From contig JANQPK010000072.1 in NCBI GenBank assembly GCA_028289505.1, forward strand, positions 1-6,701: a stretch of 6,701 nt of DNA, read 5' to 3'. Positions 1 through 6,701 of the stretch are shown here, one piece after another (the first letter of the stretch is position 1; each line of letters begins with the position of its first letter). The translations under genes were made by a program, and so were the position numbers. Origin of the DNA: Cyclobacteriaceae bacterium (GTDB taxonomy: Bacteria; Bacteroidota; Bacteroidia; Cytophagales; Cyclobacteriaceae). The notes under the pieces are model-generated. The model saw only the letters and a list, made by a program, of their open reading frames with translations, was not told where the DNA came from and made no database searches.

Positions 1-914
1 TAGGATACTCTGGACCATCCGACTTATATCGCTGGCAAAGTAACATTGCTCTGGCTAATATAGACTTGAATACGGTTCAAGCTAACCGACGTGCCGCCGA
101 GATCAATTTGAATCGCATCTTGAACCGACCTTTGGATGAATTATTTGCAACTACAGAAACAGATATCAATGATCCTTCATTGATAACCAACGACCCAAGA
201 ATGGAAAGATATGTGGGTAATCCGGAGGACTTAAGGAAGTTTGAATCTTTTATGGTCAGGGTTGGGCTGGACAGTTTGCCTGAATTGAGGGAATTGGATG
301 CGCAAATTGCAGCACAGGAAAGGTTGATCAAGTTATACCGAAGAAATTATTACTTGCCCACTATCGGTTTTTCCGCTGGTGCTGATTACAGATTACATTT
401 GGCAGGGGCTGGTTCAAATCCTCCATTGCCTGATACGGGTTTCCCCACCATTGATGATCTCAATTGGCAGCTGGGTATTTCTGCATCGGTGCCACTGGTA
501 ACCGGAGGTAGAAGAAATGCAGTGTATCAAAGAGGCCTGCTTGAACTGGAGCGACTTCAGTTTCAAAAGTTTGATCTAACCAACCAATTAGAGCAGAGAA
601 TTCGTGCTGCCATGATACAGGTAGGGGCCAGTTATTCAAATATTGAATTGAGTAATGAGGCCAGGGAGGCTTCCCTTAAAAATTTTGAATTAATCCAGGA
701 GTCTTACCAACAAGGTAACGTATCGGTAATTACTTTAATTGACGCTCAAAACGCAGCGGTACAGTCAGCACTAAATGCTGCCAATGCAGGATATCAGTTT
801 ATTATTGATCTGCTAACCGTTGACCGGGCTATTGGAAAGTATTACAGCTTGTCCACCGATATGGAAAGGGAGGATTATTTTAATAGACTAGAGGAATTTG
901 TAAATCAATATTAA
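1..914 (+). CDS. TolC-like outer membrane efflux protein, C-terminal part (5' end outside window)
   Basis: This is the outer membrane channel of a tripartite efflux system, forming a trimeric beta-barrel and periplasmic alpha-tunnel. The frame is open from base 3 and gives 303 visible residues up to the TAA at 912-914. A TTG at 66 is in frame but is not the start, because the codons before it (GYSGPSDLYRWQ...) already read as conserved OEP-family sequence. Visible features are a long amphipathic helix with a typical NRILNRPLDE segment; the beta-strand entry YLPTIGFSAG; a hydrophilic, Pro/Gly-rich loop likely facing outside; a second strand region with SASVPLVTGGRRNAVY, matching the family's PL-x-x-GG motif; and a C-terminal helix pair with SYQQGNVSVITLIDAQNA. 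These correspond to the second half of the OEP internal repeat. The signal peptide and first part are missing. It is followed after 5 nt by the adaptor gene, so it very likely serves the adjacent RND pump. The family call is secure; the exported substrate is unknown. Confidence 0.93.
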   Translation, partial: GYSGPSDLYRWQSNIALANIDLNTVQANRRAAEINLNRILNRPLDELFATTETDINDPSLITNDPRMERYVGNPEDLRKFESFMVRVGLDSLPELRELDAQIAAQERLIKLYRRNYYLPTIGFSAGADYRLHLAGAGSNPPLPDTGFPTIDDLNWQLGISASVPLVTGGRRNAVYQRGLLELERLQFQKFDLTNQLEQRIRAAMIQVGASYSNIELSNEAREASLKNFELIQESYQQGNVSVITLIDAQNAAVQSALNAANAGYQFIIDLLTVDRAIGKYYSLSTDMEREDYFNRLEEFVNQY

Positions 915-919
915 TTGAA

Positions 920-1993
920 ATGAAAAAAGCAGGTTTTGTTATAGTATCTCTACTGTTAGTCGCCTGTAGTAAAGAAGTGCCCCAAAAGCAGGAATTACCC
1001 AGACCTGTTAAGTATCAGGAGGCCTCATTAATGGGTGGTGAACTAGGACGTACTTTCAGCGGGAGTGCCAAGGCCGGAGTTCAAACCGAAATGTCCTTCA
1101 AAGTTGCTGGGACCATCGAAAAAGTAAATGTTAAAATAGGTCAGCGTATAAAAAGGGGATATCTAATAGCGGTGTTGGATCCAAGTGATTACTTGATCGA
1201 TTATGAAGAGGCCGATGCTTCAGTCAAGAATGCAGATGCCCAAGAGAAAAAAGCTAAGTCCAACTACCAGAGAGTCAGTATCCTGTATGAAAACCAAAAT
1301 GCTTCCTTGGCTGAATATGAAGCTGCCAAAGCTGAATTTGAGTCTGCCAAAGCCAATGAAAAAGCGGCAAAGCAGAAAAGAAAGCTGGCACAATCACAGT
1401 TGGATTATACTAAACTATACGCACCGGTGTCTGGTATTGTCAATAACGTCTATGTTGAGGAGAACGAGAATGTTATCAGGGGTGGTTCAATCATCACCCT
1501 AGCATCAGGAGATAATATAGAAGTTTCCGCTGGTATTCCTGAGCAATACATTGCTGGTATTGATATCAATCAAACGGCAACCGTCAAATTCCCCTCATTA
1601 CCGGCGCAGGATTTTGAAGGAGTCATTTCCGAAGTATCCTATGCCCTAAGTGACGAAACTGCAGTATATCCCGTCACCGTAAAACTAATCAATCCTTCGG
1701 CTGCCATTAGACCTGGCATGGCGGCAAATGTTAGCATTGGTCTAGCAAAAGGCAGTAATGAACCCAGCCTCATGGTCAGTGCTTCCGCAGTGGGAGAAGA
1801 CCAAAATGGTAATTTTGTATTCGTTTTAGAGCCTGATCAGGGAGAAACCTATATTGCCCGCAAACGGACAGTTAAAATAGGACAGTTAACCTCTGAGGGG
1901 TTTGAGGTAGACTCTGGTTTGGAGGAGAAAGAATTAGTAGCGGTAGCTGGACTACAGACGTTGCTCGATGGTATGAAGGTTTCTCTTTTCTAA
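920..1993 (+). CDS. RND efflux periplasmic adaptor (membrane fusion protein), lipoprotein
   Basis: This 357-residue HlyD/AcrA-type adaptor bridges the RND pump and the outer membrane factor in the periplasm. The ATG at 920 is chosen because it gives a clear lipoprotein signal: MKK, a hydrophobic stretch, then lipobox LVAC with Cys16 as the lipidation site. The following Ser17-Lys18 carries no Asp at +2. Domains in order: first lipoyl half around 57-87 (FKVAGTIEKVNVKIGQRIKRG, ending VLDPSDY); an alpha-helical hairpin around 92-163, rich in Ala, Lys and Glu; second lipoyl half around 164-197 (YAPVSGIVNNVYVEENENV); a beta-barrel domain around 200-275 ending in the typical IRPGMAANVSI; and a membrane-proximal domain from about 283 to the end. 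Length is normal for the family. No Shine-Dalgarno sequence is visible, the gene starts 5 nt after the upstream stop, and translation is probably coupled. The RND gene begins 3 nt after its stop. Substrate is not predictable from this protein. Confidence 0.95.
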   Translation: MKKAGFVIVSLLLVACSKEVPQKQELPRPVKYQEASLMGGELGRTFSGSAKAGVQTEMSFKVAGTIEKVNVKIGQRIKRGYLIAVLDPSDYLIDYEEADASVKNADAQEKKAKSNYQRVSILYENQNASLAEYEAAKAEFESAKANEKAAKQKRKLAQSQLDYTKLYAPVSGIVNNVYVEENENVIRGGSIITLASGDNIEVSAGIPEQYIAGIDINQTATVKFPSLPAQDFEGVISEVSYALSDETAVYPVTVKLINPSAAIRPGMAANVSIGLAKGSNEPSLMVSASAVGEDQNGNFVFVLEPDQGETYIARKRTVKIGQLTSEGFEVDSGLEEKELVAVAGLQTLLDGMKVSLF

Positions 1994-1996
1994 TAC

Positions 1997-4900
1997 ATGA
2001 ACCTCACACAGTTTTCCATTGAGAAGAACAGAATATCACTGGCATTACTGGTAGTAGTGGTGATTATGGGTTTGACGCTTTATCAGACCTTATCTCGGGA
2101 TAGTATGCCTCCCTATACTATCAGAGTGGCTACTATTGTTTCTGAGTTTCCCGGGGCAAGCCCTGAACGGGTAGAACTTTTGGTAACCGACAAGATTGAA
2201 AAGAAAGCTCAGGAAATCCCTGAGGTCAAATCAATAACCAGTACTTCAAGAACTGGTTTGTCAGTAGTATCGGTAGAACTGAAGTTCGAAGTGCCTCCGG
2301 AGGATCTGCAAAGTGTATGGGATGAATTGAGAAGGAAGCTAGAGGAGATCAATGAACTTCCTGATGGGGTCACGCCCCAGTTAAACGATAGCGACGTTGG
2401 TGTGGTCTACGGCATTATGGTGGCGCTAATCAGCGATGGTTTTAGCTATGCCGAAATGAAGGATTATGCTGATGACGTTCGGGACAGCTTTATAAAATTA
2501 GATGATGCAGCTAAGGTCGAGCTGGGCGGTGTGCAGGAAGAGCGGGTATTCATAGAGTACAACAATGCCAGGTTAGCCGAATATGGCATTACCGCCAGTC
2601 AACTGCAAAGCATTATTTCATCTACCAATATCATCAACACAGGTGGCGAAATCAATCTGGAACAGGAGCGTATCATCATCGAACCATCTGGAAACTTTAC
2701 CGAACTCTCTGACTTGCGTCGCACTATTGTACCAGTAGGAAACGAAGGGCAGGTGACTTACTTAGAGGATATTACCAACGTTCGCCAATCATATATCTAC
2801 CCTTCTAAAACCAAAGTACGGGTCAATGGTTACCCTGCAGTGGCTTTGTCCATTTCTCTGAAAGATGGTGCTAATATCATCAATTTGGGTGAGGAAGTGG
2901 ATCTACTGGTTGACAATTGGAATCAACAGCTACCTGTTGGGCTGAAGCTTGCCAGGCTGGCCTCGTTAGATACATTTGTCCAGAAAAGCATCGATGACTT
3001 TGTGAATAACCTGATTCAAAGTATGGTGATAGTTTTATTGGTGATGCTGCTTTTTTTAGGTTTTCGCACTGGCGTAGTAGTGGCCAGCCTGATACCATTA
3101 GTGACCATTATGACCTTATTGATTATGGGATTGGTGGACTTAGGGCTCAACCAAGTAACTCTGGCCGCCTTAATCATGGCCTTGGGAATGATGGTAGACA
3201 ATGCCATTGTAGTTTCCGAATCCATTATGGTAAAGATGGAAAATGGAGCAAAGCCAAAAAAGGCAGCTGTAGAGGCTTGCTCAGAACTCACTATTCCACT
3301 GCTGATTTCCACCCTTACCACCTCAGCCGCTTTTCTGTCCTTTTTCTTGGCAGAGTCCATTATGGGTGACATTGTTGGGCCAATTTTTTCTGTAATCACC
3401 ATTGCGCTGCTCTGCTCTTGGTTATTATCGTTAACCATAATCAGTCTGCTGGCATTTTATTTTATCAGGGTGAAACCAAAAGATGAGCAAAAAGCAAAGA
3501 AGTTCAGCGTGGATCGGGTAATTGAATTTCTTAAAAAAGAGTATCAGGTGTTGCTACTTAAAGTTCTCAATCGCAGGAAGAGCTTTGTAGTTATGGTGGT
3601 GATTGCATTTGCATTAGCGATATTTGGGTTTGGGCTGGTGCCATTTATCTTTTTCCCTGATAGTGAGAGAAATTTGGTTACGGTTGATATCAATCTAAAT
3701 CTTGGAACTCGTATTGAGTCCACTGAAGATATTATTCTATCAATTGAGCAGTATATAAACGATTCTTTGCTGTCGGTGGAGGATCAGCCTGGAGTGATAG
3801 ACTGGTCATCCTTTATTGGTCAAGGACCGGAATCCTATGATTTAGGTTACGCTCAGGATGAAGCCAATTCCAGTTATGCCCACATGTTGCTCAATACCTC
3901 ATCTGGGGATGACAATCAGTACGTAATTAATCGATTAGATGCTTTTTGTCTGTCTCAGTTCCCTGAAGCTGATATCAAAGTAAGGAGGCTTGGTCAGGGA
4001 GGAGGAGGAACCCCCATAGAAATTCGAATTTCTGGATCTGACCCAGGAGACCTGATGCAGATTGCTGATGAAGTAAAGCAGCAGTTATCCAGTATTTATG
4101 GCACCAAAAATGTAAATGATGATTGGGGTCCAAAAATCAAAAAGTTTTTGGTAGATATTGATCAGACCAAGGCTCAAAGAGCAGGTATAACCAATCAGGA
4201 TATAGCCATTTCGCTGAAGACGGTAATGAGTGGGTTCCGAACTGGTGAATTCAGGGAGGATGATAAAACCATTCCCATTGAGATGAGGGGTGAAAACAGT
4301 GAACAACAGACATTAGCTTCCTTAGAAACACTCAATATTTATGCGCAAAACTCAGGAGCAAGTGTACCGTTGGTTCAGGTTGCCCAGGTGGTACCTCAAT
4401 GGCAATTTGCCAAAATACTGCGTAGAGATTTGAACCGAACCATAACCGTGGTGAGCTATTTGAAAGAAGATGGTAATGCATCAGTAGTGATGTCCGAAAT
4501 GCAACCATGGTTGGACCAGCAGAGCCAAAACTGGCCCTCTGGATATTTTTATGAATTGGGGGGAGATGACGAGAGTACCGCCGAAAACATGGGTTCAGTA
4601 AGTTCATACTTACCCCTTAGTGGCTTCATCATTCTGATGTTGTTGATTATTCAGTTTAATTCGACCAGAAAGACCTTCATGGTGCTTTCTACCATACCCC
4701 TGGGCGTAATAGGAGTGGTGCTAGGGCTTATTTTGTTCAAATCCTATTTTGGATTTTTTGCATTTCTGGGGACCATTTCATTGGCAGGAATTGTGATAAA
4801 TAATGCAATTGTATTAATTGACCGTATTGAAATAGAGATTCGCGATTATCAACGTAGTGACAAAGAGGCAGTAGTAGAGGCGGCATTGCAAAGGTTTAGG

Positions 4901-5113
4901 CCGATTATTCTAACCACTTTCACTACCTCGTTGGGATTAATTCCGCTTTATCTAGGCGGTGGGATCATGTGGGAGCCTCTAGCCGTAGCTATTATGATCG
5001 GCTTGCTATTTGCAACAGTCATTACTTTATTGTTTATTCCTGTTCTATACAGCCTGTTATATCGGATCGATTTTAGGGAATATGTCCACAGACCACCAAC
5101 ACCCATTAAGTAG
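1997..5113 (+). CDS. RND multidrug-type efflux transporter, inner membrane permease (HAE-1/AcrB family)
   Basis: This is a complete 1038-residue inner membrane pump expected to use the proton gradient to move substrates from the periplasm or membrane through the adaptor and outer membrane channel. The architecture is the classic duplication: TM1 about 12-31, large periplasmic loop to about 335, TM2-TM6 between about 339 and 490, TM7 about 528-552, second periplasmic loop to about 868, then TM8-TM12 to about 1022. Recognisable signatures are FPGASPERVE near residue 51, the TM4 motif ALGMMVDNAIVVSES (Asp401-Asn402), FFPDSERNLV after TM7, and GIVINNAIVLIDRI in TM10 (Asn935-Asn936). AcrB has Asp-Asp in TM4 and Lys in TM10, so the proton relay here is a variant with one clear Asp. 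No CusA-like metal signature was recognised, so a drug, lipid or other small amphiphile is more likely than a metal, but this is inference. It starts 3 nt after the adaptor stop with no clear ribosome binding site. Its last 32 nt overlap the channel gene. Confidence 0.96.
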   Translation: MNLTQFSIEKNRISLALLVVVVIMGLTLYQTLSRDSMPPYTIRVATIVSEFPGASPERVELLVTDKIEKKAQEIPEVKSITSTSRTGLSVVSVELKFEVPPEDLQSVWDELRRKLEEINELPDGVTPQLNDSDVGVVYGIMVALISDGFSYAEMKDYADDVRDSFIKLDDAAKVELGGVQEERVFIEYNNARLAEYGITASQLQSIISSTNIINTGGEINLEQERIIIEPSGNFTELSDLRRTIVPVGNEGQVTYLEDITNVRQSYIYPSKTKVRVNGYPAVALSISLKDGANIINLGEEVDLLVDNWNQQLPVGLKLARLASLDTFVQKSIDDFVNNLIQSMVIVLLVMLLFLGFRTGVVVASLIPLVTIMTLLIMGLVDLGLNQVTLAALIMALGMMVDNAIVVSESIMVKMENGAKPKKAAVEACSELTIPLLISTLTTSAAFLSFFLAESIMGDIVGPIFSVITIALLCSWLLSLTIISLLAFYFIRVKPKDEQKAKKFSVDRVIEFLKKEYQVLLLKVLNRRKSFVVMVVIAFALAIFGFGLVPFIFFPDSERNLVTVDINLNLGTRIESTEDIILSIEQYINDSLLSVEDQPGVIDWSSFIGQGPESYDLGYAQDEANSSYAHMLLNTSSGDDNQYVINRLDAFCLSQFPEADIKVRRLGQGGGGTPIEIRISGSDPGDLMQIADEVKQQLSSIYGTKNVNDDWGPKIKKFLVDIDQTKAQRAGITNQDIAISLKTVMSGFRTGEFREDDKTIPIEMRGENSEQQTLASLETLNIYAQNSGASVPLVQVAQVVPQWQFAKILRRDLNRTITVVSYLKEDGNASVVMSEMQPWLDQQSQNWPSGYFYELGGDDESTAENMGSVSSYLPLSGFIILMLLIIQFNSTRKTFMVLSTIPLGVIGVVLGLILFKSYFGFFAFLGTISLAGIVINNAIVLIDRIEIEIRDYQRSDKEAVVEAALQRFRPIILTTFTTSLGLIPLYLGGGIMWEPLAVAIMIGLLFATVITLLFIPVLYSLLYRIDFREYVHRPPTPIK
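5082..5113 (+). other. 32-nt coding overlap between RND and channel genes
   Basis: The channel start codon lies inside the last 32 nt of the RND gene, which ends at TAG 5111-5113, and the two are read in different frames. Together with gaps of 5, 3 and 2 nt at the other three junctions, this leaves no room for a promoter or terminator between genes. An internal promoter would have to lie within the RND coding sequence; none was recognised there. The arrangement is the typical sign of translational coupling. Confidence 0.85.
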
Positions 5114-5771
5114 AAAAGTTGCAAACTACTGGGATCTTTGGTATCGGTACCGATATTATATTTTACTGATTGCTTTGATGGTAATGTTGATCCTACCCGC
5201 TTTTACCAGGGGTAATGAAGGGATTATATGGTCAGTAAGCCGCACCTTGGTACTGTTGGCCTGTGTCAACGTGCTGCGTAACCTCAATCAAAGTATTGTG
5301 ATAGTAGTGGTCATTGGCTTCATAGCAGCTGGATCGGAATGGCTCAGTGTATTCAATCTCGACTCTCGCTATTCTCATATTATAGGATTCCTGCTGTTTG
5401 GCTTTTTTGTGGTGATGATATCTTATGAGGTATTCAAAGAGATTATCACTACCAAGAAAATCGACATGCATATGATTGTGGGAGCTTTTTGTGGCTTTAT
5501 GTTAATTGGGATTATCGCTTCGTTGATCTTCTACTTTTTGCATCTGGATAATCCACAGAGTTTTAGTAATGTGGAATCGCAATACCACGCCATGGAAGAC
5601 TTGTTCTACTTTAGTTTTATTACCATCCTCACCATAGGCTATGGGGATATTGCTCCTTTAACCGACGAAGCCAGAAGCCTCTCTTTGTTTTTCGGCTTGA
5701 TTGGTCAGTTTTACCTGGTGGTGATCATGGCAGTATTGGTTGGGAAATTCATCGGCGGCTCTGAAGCCTAA
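5082..5771 (+). CDS. Potassium-channel-like protein with TIGYGD filter (Ion_trans_2-type pore), no cytosolic sensor domain
   Basis: A 229-residue integral membrane protein. The pore module is clear: an S5-like helix around 130-153, a pore helix starting at MEDLFYFSF (171-179), the K+ selectivity filter TIGYGD at 184-189, and an S6-like helix around 199-222. Four further hydrophobic segments precede it (about 26-41, 48-64, 70-91, 98-120), giving a six-helix, one-pore plan; four subunits would make a channel. None of the first four helices carries the regularly spaced Arg/Lys of a voltage sensor. The protein ends nine residues after S6 (GKFIGGSEA), so there is no RCK or cyclic-nucleotide-binding domain. 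Start: ATG 5082 is preferred over in-frame ATG 5010, because the longer form would overlap the RND gene by 104 nt and add only an out-of-frame reading of the RND TM12 codons. An AGGGA lies 2 nt upstream of 5082, too close to be a good ribosome binding site, so coupling to RND translation is likely. K+ selectivity is inferred from the filter; gating is unknown. Confidence 0.9.
   Translation: MSTDHQHPLSRKVANYWDLWYRYRYYILLIALMVMLILPAFTRGNEGIIWSVSRTLVLLACVNVLRNLNQSIVIVVVIGFIAAGSEWLSVFNLDSRYSHIIGFLLFGFFVVMISYEVFKEIITTKKIDMHMIVGAFCGFMLIGIIASLIFYFLHLDNPQSFSNVESQYHAMEDLFYFSFITILTIGYGDIAPLTDEARSLSLFFGLIGQFYLVVIMAVLVGKFIGGSEA
5142..5155. repeat. 14-bp perfect palindrome (TATCGGTACCGATA) inside the channel gene
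   Basis: The 14 bases read identically on both strands with no spacer. The site lies 60 nt after the channel start codon and encodes the Tyr-Arg-Tyr-Arg-Tyr segment at residues 21-25. The alternating Tyr/Arg codons (TAT CGG TAC CGA TAT) are enough to create the symmetry, so coincidence is a good explanation. A binding site for a dimeric regulator is possible but unsupported. Confidence 0.4.
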
Positions 5772-5773
5772 TC

Positions 5774-6701
5774 ATGCGAATATTTAATTGGAAGAGTTTA
5801 CAGTTGCTACTGACCGATATAGTGGTTTGGGTACTAGCAATGGTAGTATTCGTGTTTTTGCGATTTTATCATGGCTATGAAATAAGAGAGGTGGTATCGA
5901 CTCCTGAACCTTTGGTGGACTTTCAATACACCCTATGGTTGGGTATACAGGCTGGATTGATCTTGGGTGTGGTATATGGGTTAGTGGATGTATTGCTGGA
6001 CCAGCATTGGTTACGAAAACGATCTTATGGATCAGTGCTTATGATTAAGGGACTCATCCATGTGGTAATCATTTTAGCATTGAGCATCATGATCCGGATC
6101 GAGGCCTTTGATATCATGGATATTGAACTAACCATAGAAGAATTGGGAGCATCCCTGGCCAATCCGGGAATCCTAATTATTTTCATTTATACTACCCTGG
6201 TCAATTTCGGGATAAACTTCACCCGCCAGATTACCTTGAAGTTTGGACCGGGGAATCTCACCAAATTCCTAACCGGTAGATTCCACCAGCCTAAGGAGGA
6301 AGATAGAATATTCATGTTTTTAGATATGAAAGATTCCACCACCCATGCTGAAAAACTGGGGCATATTAAGTTCGCTGCCTTGATACAAGATTGCTTTAGC
6401 GATTTGACCATAATTGAAACCAGAGCAGCTCAAGTTTATCAATATGTAGGCGATGAGGTGATTATTTACTGGGAAGTAAAACAGGGATTAAGAAATCTAA
6501 ATTGCATTCTTGCCTATTTTGATTTCAAACGGCTCTTAGAAAGTAGGTCTGCATACTACCAGCACAAATATGGGATACAACCTGTATTCAAGGCAGGAGC
6601 CAATGTGGGGCCGGTTACCGTGACCGAGATTGGTGACATCAAAAGGGATCTAGCGTTTTTAGGAGATACCATGAATACTGCTGCCAGGATTCAGGGACTA
6701 T
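5774..6701 (+). CDS. Membrane-bound class III adenylate/guanylate cyclase, N-terminal part (3' end outside window)
   Basis: The open frame runs from ATG 5774 to the right edge, giving 309 visible residues with no stop. Four hydrophobic segments (about 12-32, 54-76, 88-108, 132-148) anchor it in the inner membrane. A conserved-looking linker with FGPGNLTKFLTGRFHQPKEE (157-176) leads into the catalytic domain. Class III features visible: first metal Asp184 in FLDMKDSTT; second metal Asp227 in YQYVGDEVIIYW; the strand FKAGANVGPV (272-281); and FLGDTMNTAARIQ with transition-state Asn301 and Arg305. The expected product is a cyclic purine nucleotide, usually cAMP in this family. However, the position of the usual base-binding Lys holds Gln223, and the partner Asp position appears to hold Ala294, so base specificity cannot be read from sequence. 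Such sites usually form at a dimer interface, so a homodimer is expected. It starts 2 nt after the channel stop with no Shine-Dalgarno sequence, arguing for co-translation with the channel. The missing C-terminus could carry more domains. Confidence 0.9.
   Translation, partial: MRIFNWKSLQLLLTDIVVWVLAMVVFVFLRFYHGYEIREVVSTPEPLVDFQYTLWLGIQAGLILGVVYGLVDVLLDQHWLRKRSYGSVLMIKGLIHVVIILALSIMIRIEAFDIMDIELTIEELGASLANPGILIIFIYTTLVNFGINFTRQITLKFGPGNLTKFLTGRFHQPKEEDRIFMFLDMKDSTTHAEKLGHIKFAALIQDCFSDLTIIETRAAQVYQYVGDEVIIYWEVKQGLRNLNCILAYFDFKRLLESRSAYYQHKYGIQPVFKAGANVGPVTVTEIGDIKRDLAFLGDTMNTAARIQGL

Larger units (their letters stand above)
1..6701 (+). other. Probable single operon: outer membrane factor, adaptor, RND pump, K+ channel, cyclase
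   Basis: All five genes point the same way with junctions of +5, +3, -32 and +2 nt. The first three encode a full tripartite efflux pump. The last two encode a pore protein and a membrane cyclase. The operon extends past both window edges: the first gene lacks its start and the last lacks its end, so the promoter, any regulator and the terminator are outside the window. Co-transcription is inferred from spacing and strand only. Confidence 0.75.

Noticed and set aside
66..68. TTG at 66 as the start of the outer membrane factor
   Set aside because: The frame is open to the left edge and the upstream codons (GYSGPSDLYRWQ) read as conserved family sequence, so the gene is truncated by the window and does not start there.
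1203..1502. 99-codon + strand open frame inside the adaptor gene
   Set aside because: It is an alternative frame of the adaptor's helical hairpin; the Lys/Met/Pro-rich translation is a by-product of the Ala/Lys/Glu codons of the real gene.
3016..3438. 140-codon antisense open frame opposite the RND TM2-TM6 region
   Set aside because: It lies wholly inside a certain RND coding region, its translation is low-complexity (Ser, Thr, Lys, Ile) as expected for the complement of membrane-helix codons, and it matches no family I recognise.
4332..4607. 91-codon antisense open frame opposite the RND second periplasmic loop
   Set aside because: It overlaps a complete, motif-supported RND gene and has no family-like features of its own.
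5010..5081. Longer start for the channel gene at ATG 5010
   Set aside because: The extra 24 residues are read out of frame from conserved RND TM12 codons, which accounts for their hydrophobicity. The shorter start at 5082 gives a normal charged N-terminus and a modest 32-nt overlap.
6187..6411. 74-codon antisense open frame opposite the cyclase gene
   Set aside because: It is fully contained in the cyclase coding frame, where the + strand shows conserved catalytic motifs; no independent start signal or recognisable product.
5082..6701. Canonical Pycsar or CBASS defence operon
   Set aside because: The channel has no cyclic-nucleotide-binding domain, the cyclase is a four-helix membrane type rather than a CD-NTase, and the neighbours are efflux genes rather than defence genes. 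The pair is kept only as an open hypothesis of coupled signalling.

Overview
The window is a densely packed stretch of bacterial chromosome with five co-directional genes on the + strand and almost no non-coding DNA. The largest gap between genes is 5 nt, and one junction overlaps by 32 nt. The sequence suggests a member of the Bacteroidota, possibly a Cytophaga-like lineage. The reasons are a moderate GC content, almost no Shine-Dalgarno sequences ahead of tightly coupled start codons, an outer membrane factor/lipoprotein adaptor/RND gene order common in that phylum, and a four-helix membrane cyclase of a type familiar there. This placement is an inference from protein style, not a proof.

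Layout: (1) 1-914 is the 3' part of a TolC-like outer membrane factor whose start lies upstream of the window. (2) 920-1993 is a lipoprotein periplasmic adaptor (membrane fusion protein). (3) 1997-5113 is a complete 1038-residue RND transporter of the HAE-1/AcrB type. (4) 5082-5771 is a small potassium-channel-like protein with a perfect TIGYGD selectivity filter. (5) 5774 to the right edge is the N-terminal part of a membrane-bound class III nucleotide cyclase with four predicted membrane helices followed by the catalytic domain.

Genes 1-3 together encode all three layers of a tripartite efflux pump: inner membrane RND pump, periplasmic adaptor and outer membrane channel. Genes 4 and 5 follow with overlap or near-zero spacing, so they are probably on the same transcript and translationally coupled. 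The pump itself is ordinary apart from a proton-relay variant (Asp-Asn in TM4, Asn-Asn in TM10, instead of the Asp-Asp/Lys of AcrB).

The part most worth a second look is the tightly linked K+-channel/cyclase pair behind the pump. The channel has neither a cyclic-nucleotide-binding domain nor a visible voltage sensor. The cyclase has all metal-binding and transition-state residues but lacks the usual Lys/Asp base-recognition pair. Whether the two form a signalling unit is a hypothesis. No RNA genes, mobile elements, CRISPR arrays, terminators or convincing promoters are visible, and no stretch of 300 bases lacks a gene.
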